In this document: positions 4,484 through 9,994 of the stretch, one piece after another
Layout: each line of letters starts with the position of its first letter
Numbering within the stretch: the stretch's first letter is position 1
From: Blastocatellia bacterium
GTDB taxonomy: Bacteria; Acidobacteriota; Blastocatellia; Pyrinomonadales; Pyrinomonadaceae
Direction: 5' to 3'
Assembly: GCA_013695195.1 (NCBI GenBank)
Contig: JACDAY010000097.1
Span: forward strand, 1-10,414
DNA: 10,414 bases
Position numbers and translations under genes: made by a program
Notes under the pieces: generated by a model
The model's input: only the letters and a program-made list of their open reading frames with translations
The model's database searches: none
What the model was told of the DNA's origin: nothing

Positions 4484-7384
4484 CTAGGCGTTTGCCGCCA
4501 ACTGTTCGATCTCTTCCAGAGCTTCTATGCATCTCTCGCAAACGGTTGGGTAATTTTTGAATTCGCCGACACGCACCGAATAGTTCCAGCAGCGTTCGCA
4601 TTTCGTGCCGTCCGCTTTTTGAATTTCTACCTCTAGCGCGTCACCCTCATGCACTTCGACCTGTGAAACGATAAAGATATAACGCAGGTCCTCATAATAA
4701 TTTAGAAGGAACATAGTCGTTTCTTTGTCTGCGGTCAAAATCACCTTTGCTTCAAGCGACGAGCCGATTCGTTTGGCGTTCCGGGCTTCCTCAAGCGCCT
4801 TTAAAACTTCGTCGCGAATGGCGAAAACACGCTCCCAATTCGTCAATAATTCCAAATCCACGGTGTCAACCGCTTTCGGAAATTCCGCCAAATGCACAGA
4901 CTGAAGCTTCTGAGCCGGTATATTTTCCCACGCTTCATCGGCCGTAAACACCAGCACCGGCGAAAGCAGCCGGCAAAGCATCTCCGTTATTCGATACAGC
5001 GCCGTTTGCGCCGACCGCCTTTCACGCGACTTCGGAGCGAGAATGTAAAGGCGGTCCTTTATGATGTCGAAATACCGGGCCGAAAGCGTTACCGTGCAAA
5101 AGTGATAAAGCGCGTGATACGCCGCCTGAAAATCGTAGGTTTCATAGCCTTTCAACACCTTTGCCGTAACTTGGTCGAGGCTCGCGAGCGCCCAGCGGTC
5201 GATCTCCAGCAAATCCTCTGCGTTATCAGCTATTGGATCAAATCCATCCAGATTTCCGAGCGCATAACGCAGCGTATTGCGGAACTTTCTGTATGCGTCG
5301 GTTACGCGTTCTAAAATTTCCTCAGACCAGCGAACATCTTTTGTCGTGTCAGCCGCAGCCGCCCAGAGGCGCATAACATCCGCGCCTTTCTCGTTCATAA
5401 AATCCCTGGGCGAAACGGCATTTCCGCCGGACTTATGCATCGGCTTTCCATCGCCATCCACAACCCAGCCGTAGGTAACGACTTGCTTATAAGGCGCTTG
5501 ATTATGAGCTGCCAGCCCACACATTAAAGAAGAATTGAACCAGCCGCGAAACTGGTCGCCGCCTTCCAGATAAACATCAGCCGGGAACCGCAAATTATCG
5601 CGGGTTTCCAAAACCGCGATGCAACTCGAGCCTGAATCGAACCAAACGTCCAGAATATCCGTCTCTTTTCGGAAATCCGCGCTGTTGCATTTAGGGCAGG
5701 TAAAACCATCGGGCAACAACTCGCTTTCGGGGCGGTTGTACCAGGCATCGGCCGTTTCCTTAGCAAAAATATCGGCGACGTGACTGACAATTTTAGGATC
5801 CGCGACCGGCTCATCGCATTCCTGGCAGTAAAAAACCGGGATTGGCACGCCCCATGAACGCTGCCGTGAAACGCACCAGTCGGGACGCCCCTTAAACATA
5901 TTCCGCATGCGGTCTTCGCCCCACGCCGGATGCCATTTGACCTTCCCGATCTCTTCAAGAGCTCCTTCGCGCAGCGGCGTTACAACGGCATCTTTTGACG
6001 GAACCTGTGCGGAAGGCGGCGTTCCATATGTCGTTACATCATCCATCGAGATGAACCATTGCGGCGTCGCCCGGAAGATAACCGGATTCTTGCACCGCCA
6101 GCAATGTGGATAACGGTGATTGTAATTCTCGGAGCGCAAGAGCATGCCGTTTTCGCGCAGAAATTCCACGATCTTCGGATTTGCATCAAAGATATTTTCG
6201 CCGGCCCAATGCTCTACTTCGCCCACAAACCGGCCGGCATTATCGACGGGACAATATATCTCGAGGCCGTAAAGCTTGGCGATGTGAAAGTCGTCGGCTC
6301 CGTGTCCCGGAGCGGTGTGAACACAGCCCGTCCCGGATTTTCCAGCTGATTTATTCTCGAAACGAACATCGAGCTCGACCTCGGCGTCCGCCTCGCCAAG
6401 CGTAACGTGCTCGGCGTTCATTATCAGCGAAACTCGGTCGAGCCATGCATGTTTTGCTTCAAGCCGATCGAGCTTCGAGCCTTTGAAACGCGCGATCTCT
6501 TCATATTCGGCAAATCCGCAGGTTTCCCCAAAGGCTTTGCTCAGTTCGGTGGCGACGATATAAACTTCGCGAGACGATACTTCAATTGCAGAATAATCGA
6601 AATCCGGGTGAACCGCGATTCCCAAATTCGCCGGAAGCGTCCACGGCGTCGTTGTCCAAATAACGACAAAGACATCTTTGCCGTCCAGATTCTCGTCGAT
6701 CAGTTTTGGATCCGATTTGAGCGGAAATTTTACATAAACTGAAGGCGATGTATGTTCCCTGTATTCAACTTCGGCTTCGGCCAGGGCAGTCTGGTCGTGT
6801 ATGCACCAGTAAACCGGCCGCAAGCCTTTATAAACATAACCCCGTTCTAGGAAAGTGCCGAAAAGCCGGGCTGTCGCGGCTTCGTACTCGCTGGACATTG
6901 TCAGATACGGTGTTTCCCATTCGCCTAAGATTCCGAGCCGCGAGAAATCGCGCGTCTGGCCGTTCATTGCGTTGCTCGCGTGCTCGCGGCAGATGCGGCG
7001 AAAGGTGGCGACCGGAAGATCGGCTTTATTTTTGCCTTTTTCCGCAAGCTTTTTTTCGACATGCGTTTCGATCGGCAGGCCGTGACAATCATAGCCCGGA
7101 ACGTATGGAGCGTCGTAACCCATCATCGAACGCGATTTGACCACAAAGTCCTTTAAAATTTTATTGAGCGCCGTGCCTATGTGAATATCGGCATTCGCAT
7201 AAGGAGGGCCATCGTGAAGAATAAACTTTTCGCGTCCTTTGCGCGCCTCGGTTATTTGCTCATACAATCCGATCTCTTTCCATTTCTTCAAACGTGCAGG
7301 CTCGCTTTGTCCGAGATTCGCCTTCTGTGCAAAATCGGTCTTTGGTAGATTAACTGTTTTCTTCAGCTCTAAAGGTTCGGTCAT
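4484..7384 (-). CDS. ileS: Isoleucyl-tRNA synthetase
   Basis: The 966-residue cytoplasmic class I synthetase charges tRNA-Ile and edits misactivated valine. The HIGH motif is HIGT (68-71) within PPYANADIHIGTALNKILKD. The CP1 editing domain follows, with TTPWTLPANLGIAVHP and GTGCVHTAPGHGADDFH. WFDSGSS comes before the second signature, which reads GKPMHKSGGN near residue 645 in place of the standard KMSKS; the MHKS form is seen in other bacterial IleS proteins. The C-terminus carries a four-cysteine zinc knuckle (Cys929, 932, 949, 952) typical of the bacterial type, so this is not the mupirocin-resistant IleS2 type. Length fits the family. The ATG at 7384 has no obvious Shine-Dalgarno and follows a short heptamer repeat. 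No T-box leader was found upstream. The secreted-protein gene follows after 5 bases. Confidence 0.98.
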   Translation of the reverse strand: MTEPLELKKTVNLPKTDFAQKANLGQSEPARLKKWKEIGLYEQITEARKGREKFILHDGPPYANADIHIGTALNKILKDFVVKSRSMMGYDAPYVPGYDCHGLPIETHVEKKLAEKGKNKADLPVATFRRICREHASNAMNGQTRDFSRLGILGEWETPYLTMSSEYEAATARLFGTFLERGYVYKGLRPVYWCIHDQTALAEAEVEYREHTSPSVYVKFPLKSDPKLIDENLDGKDVFVVIWTTTPWTLPANLGIAVHPDFDYSAIEVSSREVYIVATELSKAFGETCGFAEYEEIARFKGSKLDRLEAKHAWLDRVSLIMNAEHVTLGEADAEVELDVRFENKSAGKSGTGCVHTAPGHGADDFHIAKLYGLEIYCPVDNAGRFVGEVEHWAGENIFDANPKIVEFLRENGMLLRSENYNHRYPHCWRCKNPVIFRATPQWFISMDDVTTYGTPPSAQVPSKDAVVTPLREGALEEIGKVKWHPAWGEDRMRNMFKGRPDWCVSRQRSWGVPIPVFYCQECDEPVADPKIVSHVADIFAKETADAWYNRPESELLPDGFTCPKCNSADFRKETDILDVWFDSGSSCIAVLETRDNLRFPADVYLEGGDQFRGWFNSSLMCGLAAHNQAPYKQVVTYGWVVDGDGKPMHKSGGNAVSPRDFMNEKGADVMRLWAAAADTTKDVRWSEEILERVTDAYRKFRNTLRYALGNLDGFDPIADNAEDLLEIDRWALASLDQVTAKVLKGYETYDFQAAYHALYHFCTVTLSARYFDIIKDRLYILAPKSRERRSAQTALYRITEMLCRLLSPVLVFTADEAWENIPAQKLQSVHLAEFPKAVDTVDLELLTNWERVFAIRDEVLKALEEARNAKRIGSSLEAKVILTADKETTMFLLNYYEDLRYIFIVSQVEVHEGDALEVEIQKADGTKCERCWNYSVRVGEFKNYPTVCERCIEALEEIEQLAANA

Positions 7385-7390
7385 ATTTCG

Positions 7391-7404
7391 GTAGTCAGTA
7401 GTCG
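7391..7404. repeat. Two-unit heptamer repeat just upstream of ileS
   Basis: GTAGTCA and GTAGTCG stand in tandem, 6 bases before the ileS start codon. Only two units are present, so alone it would be weak. It is listed because two other heptamer repeats occur in the window. Confidence 0.4.
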
Positions 7405-7414
7405 GTTTATCCTG

Positions 7415-7446
7415 TCAGAACCGCGAGCAGTAGCGACCGGATTCTT
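7415..7446 (+). repeat. TCAGAACCGCGA dispersed repeat, copy 2
   Basis: TCAGAACCGCGAGCAG, then TAGCGACCGGATTCTT, matches 2711-2738 apart from an extra GCAG and one substitution. The ends AGAA / TTCT and CC / GG can pair with one bulged base. It lies in the leader region of ileS. Confidence 0.7.
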
Positions 7447-7470
7447 ATTCAATCAAGATTTCGAACGGGA

Positions 7471-7479
7471 ATTTTAACA
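7471..7479 (-). promoter_or_regulatory. Weak candidate extended -10 box for ileS
   Basis: On the minus strand TGTTAAAAT resembles an extended -10 element (TGnTAnAAT-like), about 90 bases before the ileS start in an AT-rich stretch between two repeats. No good -35 hexamer is found at the right distance. This is offered as the best promoter-like site in the gap and no more. Confidence 0.2.
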
Positions 7480-7510
7480 TTTATCGAATGAAAAGACATA
7501 TGCACACGTC

Positions 7511-7628
7511 GACTGGACCGCAGGCACCCTTGCCTGCTAAATTGCCGGAGGCAATTTAGCAGGCGTGAATCACTAACACGTTTACCGTGCCCGGCACACT
7601 AGCAGGCGAGGGCGCCTGCGGTCCAGTC
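7511..7628. repeat. 118-base composite inverted-repeat element (GACTGGA hairpins, copies 2 and 3)
   Basis: The 29-base ends, 7511-7539 and 7600-7628, are inverted copies with two mismatches. Each end begins GACTGGACC and holds its own 7-bp hairpin: GCAGGCA/TGCCTGC on the left and GCAGGCG/CGCCTGC (minus strand) on the right, both with a CCCT loop. The two mismatches between the arms are exactly the two sides of one base pair, so both hairpins stay perfect. Between them are a second, longer hairpin and GTGCCCGGCAC. The right end abuts the clpS stop codon with no spacer. The layout is MITE-like, but no target duplication is obvious. Confidence 0.85.
7532..7564. repeat. Perfect 15-bp inverted repeat with GGA loop inside the composite element
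   Basis: GCCTGCTAAATTGCC, loop GGA, GGCAATTTAGCAGGC. This hairpin shares its outer bases with the left GACTGGA hairpin, so the two structures are mutually exclusive. It lies downstream of clpS and could also end transcription, although no clear T-run follows on the clpS strand. Confidence 0.8.
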
Positions 7629-7946
7629 CTACTCTTCCTCAACCGTGCACAACAGCGGGTACTCTCTTGCCTTTGCCAAATTCATCGCTTTTTCCGATTT
7701 CATATTGGCGATTTCGTACGGGTAAACGCCGGCCAGCCCGACGCCTTCGTTATGCACTTTGAGCATGATCCCAAACGCCTCGGGCGCGCTTCGCAAAAAG
7801 ACGTATTCAAGCACGAAAACAACAAATTCCATCGTTGTAAAATCGTCGTTGTGAAGCAGCACTTTGAACAGCTTCGGCTTTTCGAGCTTTGTTTCGCTCT
7901 CCGTCAGAACTTCAATATCGTGATCAATGTCGGGAAATTCGGGCAT
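7629..7946 (-). CDS. clpS: ATP-dependent Clp protease adaptor ClpS
   Basis: The 105-residue protein is a ClpS adaptor, which binds N-end-rule substrates and hands them to ClpA (or the ClpC-type unfoldase) with ClpP. A variable, acidic N-terminal tail of about 25 residues leads into the core: KVLLHNDDFTTMEFVVFVLEYVF (the NDD-T-MEFV signature that lines the degron pocket), then EAFGIMLKVHNEGVGLAGVYPYEIA and a final ARxxPLxCxxE-type end (AKAREYPLLCTVEEE). Length is normal for the family. No clpA or clpC gene is adjacent. The ATG at 7946 has no Shine-Dalgarno; the conserved core starts well after it, so the exact start is the least certain point. An inverted repeat separates it from the dehydrogenase upstream, and another element starts right at its stop. 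Confidence 0.95.
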   Translation of the reverse strand: MPEFPDIDHDIEVLTESETKLEKPKLFKVLLHNDDFTTMEFVVFVLEYVFLRSAPEAFGIMLKVHNEGVGLAGVYPYEIANMKSEKAMNLAKAREYPLLCTVEEE

Positions 7947-7957
7947 GTTGTAATTTT

Positions 7958-8028
7958 GCCACAGAGCACACCGGGAACACAGAGCCGGATTGAATTTAAT
8001 CCTTAGTGAACTCTGTGTCCTCGGTGGC
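7958..8028. repeat. CCACAGAG-type inverted repeat between the dehydrogenase gene and clpS
   Basis: The left arm (7958-7984) reads GCCACAGAGCACACCGGG and ends AACACAGAG. The right arm (8011-8028) reads CTCTGTGTCCTCGGTGGC, the imperfect reverse complement of the left. The arms are 26 bases apart. The right arm ends on the last base of the dehydrogenase stop codon. Repeats of this CCACAGAGgACACAGAG type are, to my knowledge, scattered in many environmental genomes; only one unit is present here. Confidence 0.7.
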
Positions 8029-9146
8029 TAAATCTTTCCCACTTCGAAATAGGTCTTTATAGCTTTGTACTGGGTAGAATTATTCAAAATCTCAAAAACC
8101 TTTTCGTAGTTCTCCAGCCCGACTACTTTGTGCGTCAGCATTTGCCCGAGCCAACCGGCGTGCATCGCTTCGCACAGAGCAAGATCCTTGACGCCCATTT
8201 CAAAATGCTCTCGGCCGGCGTTTACCGTTCCGACCATCGCGCGGTTTCCCAGAACGAACATTTGATTGATCTTGTCCGAAGGCACTTGATCAGTTTTACG
8301 CGTCCCGCCGGTTACGGACGACAGGATTAAAATGCCGTTTTCATTGAGCGTTTGCATCGCGTCAAAAATGATCGGAGAATATCCGGTGCATTCAAAAACG
8401 AGATCGTACTCGCCGTAATTTTTTGTGCTTTCGATCAGTGGAAGATCGTCGGTTGAATCGTATGTCGCGCCGATCGATTCACACAGCTTCGCATTCAGAT
8501 AGCCGCTGCCTGCCTGTTTTCCAAAGCCGTGAACTTGAAACCCACGCATCCGCAGAGCCATTACGGTCAGCAGGCCGACGTTTCCGACCCCAAGAACGGC
8601 GGCAGTTTTCGGATGCCAAATTTTTAAGCGTTCCTGAATATCTGCCGCTTGTTTTAAACCCTTTTCAATTATGGAAAGCGGTTCGAGCAGAACTGCGATC
8701 TCAGCAATTGCCGGCGGAATTTTTATTAGAAAGTCCGCATCCTCTACGTAATACTCCGCCATAAAGCCGTGCAACCGCGAGATTCCGCGCTCGAAATATT
8801 TGTCGCTGGTCGTAAAATCCTGCATGCCGATCGTATCGTAAATGCTATTTCCACACGGACGCCGAACCGTAGCTACAACGTAATTACCGATCTTAAGCTC
8901 AGTTACATTTTTGCCTATCTCAATGACACGCCCGAAGTTTTCATGCCCGAGAACGAGAAAATTGAAATCTTTCGGCGCTACGCCGTATTCACCATTATTG
9001 ATTTCTCGGTCGGTTCCGCACGCTCCGGCACGCAAGACCTCCACCAAAACGCCGCGACCGTTTTTAATATCGCTCACCTTTGGCTTTTCAATTCGAACAA
9101 GGCGAACGCTGTTCTGCTTTTTTGGCGTTACCGCAACCGCTTTCAT
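8028..9146 (-). CDS. Zinc-dependent glucose-1-dehydrogenase-like oxidoreductase (MDR superfamily)
   Basis: The 372-residue protein belongs to the medium-chain dehydrogenases and most resembles archaeal-type glucose 1-dehydrogenases, which oxidise aldoses with NAD(P)+. The N-terminal GroES-like domain shows AGACGTDREINNGEYG with catalytic-zinc Cys43, then LVLGHENFGRV with His68 and Glu69, and VLLEPLSIIEKGL with Glu155. The Rossmann domain carries AAVLGVGNVGLLTV (glycine motif 186-191). The lobe that normally holds four structural-zinc cysteines reads RRPCGNSIYDTIGMQDFTTS and keeps only Cys98, so the structural zinc is predicted to be absent. SRLHGFMAEYYVEDADFL and a late TVNAGREHFEMGV are typical of the glucose-dehydrogenase group. 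The substrate cannot be fixed from sequence. The ATG at 9146 opens with the family-like MKAVAV. The gene heads the minus-strand run and faces the plus-strand pair across a shared upstream region. Confidence 0.88.
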   Translation of the reverse strand: MKAVAVTPKKQNSVRLVRIEKPKVSDIKNGRGVLVEVLRAGACGTDREINNGEYGVAPKDFNFLVLGHENFGRVIEIGKNVTELKIGNYVVATVRRPCGNSIYDTIGMQDFTTSDKYFERGISRLHGFMAEYYVEDADFLIKIPPAIAEIAVLLEPLSIIEKGLKQAADIQERLKIWHPKTAAVLGVGNVGLLTVMALRMRGFQVHGFGKQAGSGYLNAKLCESIGATYDSTDDLPLIESTKNYGEYDLVFECTGYSPIIFDAMQTLNENGILILSSVTGGTRKTDQVPSDKINQMFVLGNRAMVGTVNAGREHFEMGVKDLALCEAMHAGWLGQMLTHKVVGLENYEKVFEILNNSTQYKAIKTYFEVGKI

Positions 9147-9373
9147 AAATTTTTTACTGTCGTGTTGAATAAAGCTAATAGAAGTATCTTGCCTATATTG
9201 CGAAACTCAATGATAAGTCTAATTGTCAGATTTCAAAAAAGCGATGTACTTTTCAGATTAACTTCAAAAACAAAAGAACAGCGATTCCGACGGTAAATAT
9301 TTATCGAGCGTACTGGACAATCAAAGCGCAGAAATAGAAAATAGTTTTATTTTATAGACCAACAGGAGAGATT
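9147..9373. other. AT-rich divergent intergenic region
   Basis: This 227-base gap separates the starts of the dehydrogenase (minus) and the lysine-rich gene (plus), so it should hold promoters for both. It is AT-rich, with no ORF of note and none of the dispersed repeats seen elsewhere. TTTTATTTTATAG just before the plus-strand ribosome-binding site could supply a -10 element, but no matching -35 is convincing. Confidence 0.5.
9364..9368 (+). promoter_or_regulatory. Strong Shine-Dalgarno for the lysine-rich gene
   Basis: AGGAG lies 5 bases before the ATG at 9374 and fixes this start. It is much stronger than most sites in the window and suggests high expression. Confidence 0.75.
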
Positions 9374-9838
9374 ATGCCAACACGGAAAGCAACTTCAAAA
9401 TCTACTGCAAAAAAAACCGGAAGCGCAAAAAATACCAATAGCACAAAAAAAACCAGCCCCAGGAAAAGGCCTGACACTAGTAGTGCACTCGGCACCATCT
9501 ATGACAAAGCGAAAGATGTAGTGGGCGACATTCTCACAGGTGCGGCTGCTGGAGCTGCGGTGGGAGCGGCAGGAACGGCAGCAGGACTCGCAAGCGAAGC
9601 TCTTGCTCCTGCGAAAAAACCTGTCAGAAAAAATAGCGCGGTAAAACCAGCCAACACTGCTAAAGACGGCACCAAAAGTGGATCAACGGCAAAAAAGCCG
9701 GGCTTGAGAAAAGCTTCATCCGCGTCAAAAACTGCTTCTAAACCTTCGAAAGCGAAGAGCAGCAACCCTGCTTCTAAACCTTCGACGAAAGCAAAGAGCA
9801 GCGGAAAAAAAGCGACAGCCGCGAAAAAAACTAAATAG
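9374..9838 (+). CDS. Histone-H1-like Lys/Ala/Ser-rich protein with a central glycine zipper
   Basis: I do not recognise a named family. The 154-residue protein has three parts. The N-terminal tail (1-37) is rich in Lys, Ser and Thr and includes TSPRKRP, an S/T-P-basic-basic motif of the kind that binds the DNA minor groove in H1-type tails. The middle (38-79) is almost free of Lys: an amphipathic YDKAKDVVGDIL segment leads into a glycine zipper with Gly at 56, 60, 64, 67 and 71 separated by Ala. The C-terminal tail (80-154) is again Lys/Ala/Ser/Pro-rich with KKP, SKP and AKK motifs and an internal duplication. The tails suggest binding to nucleic acid or another polyanion; the zipper suggests oligomerisation or membrane contact. 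There is no signal peptide. It is preceded by a strong ribosome-binding site and followed by katE, which hints at a stress or stationary-phase role (inferred). Confidence 0.82.
   Translation: MPTRKATSKSTAKKTGSAKNTNSTKKTSPRKRPDTSSALGTIYDKAKDVVGDILTGAAAGAAVGAAGTAAGLASEALAPAKKPVRKNSAVKPANTAKDGTKSGSTAKKPGLRKASSASKTASKPSKAKSSNPASKPSTKAKSSGKKATAAKKTK
9732..9802 (+). repeat. Tandem duplication in the tail of the lysine-rich gene
   Basis: CTGCTTCTAAACCTTCGA begins at 9732 and again at 9768, a period of 36. Each copy continues to AAGAGCAGC (the second has three extra bases and one silent-looking change). The repeats encode ASKPSKAKSS and ASKPSTKAKSS, so the frame is kept. Confidence 0.8.
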
Positions 9839-9852
9839 GTTCAACTCATTTC

Positions 9853-9889
9853 AATTTTTTTAGTAGGACAATTTCTACTTGAAAAAATT
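9853..9889 (+). terminator. AT-rich inverted repeat after the lysine-rich gene (possible terminator)
   Basis: AATTTTTTTAGTAG and CTACTTGAAAAAATT pair with one or two irregularities around an 8-base loop, 15 bases after the stop at 9838, followed by TTTATTGC. The stem is almost all A-T, so as an intrinsic terminator it is weak, though it would work symmetrically with its T-runs. It lies ahead of katE and could instead separate the two genes. Confidence 0.35.
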
Positions 9890-9911
9890 TTATTGCTTTA
9901 GGTCAATTCTG

Positions 9912-9939
9912 TCGAAAGAAAACCGATTGCGGCTTTCGA
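9912..9939 (+). promoter_or_regulatory. Inverted repeat in the katE upstream region
   Basis: TCGAAAG and CTTTCGA are perfect inverted 7-base arms around 14 bases, with CCG/CGG nested inside. The site is about 55 bases before the katE start, where an operator or a leader hairpin could lie. The regulator is unknown. Confidence 0.3.
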
Positions 9940-9994
9940 TTAGATTTTGGGCCGCATGCTTTTCAAAGAAATCCAGCGACAACAAGGGAGGGTT

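Noticed and set aside
4479..4601. Extended start for the small secreted protein, reaching into ileS
   Set aside because: The extra residues overlap the zinc-knuckle codons of IleS in another frame and would bury the signal peptide; the ATG at 4478 fits better.
7385..7510. T-box leader upstream of ileS
   Set aside because: No T-box consensus, specifier hairpin or terminator/antiterminator pair could be found; the space is taken by short repeats.
7511..7628. CRISPR array or tRNA-like element
   Set aside because: There are only two inverted hairpin ends and no regularly spaced direct repeats; no cloverleaf or CCA-type arrangement fits.
8769..9296. Plus-strand open frame opposite the dehydrogenase start
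   Set aside because: It is the antisense shadow of a conserved MDR N-terminal domain and ends in the divergent gap.
9499..9765. Minus-strand open frame inside the lysine-rich gene
   Set aside because: Its Ala/Phe/Leu-rich reading is what the complement of a Lys/Ala/Ser-rich gene produces; the plus-strand frame has a strong ribosome-binding site.
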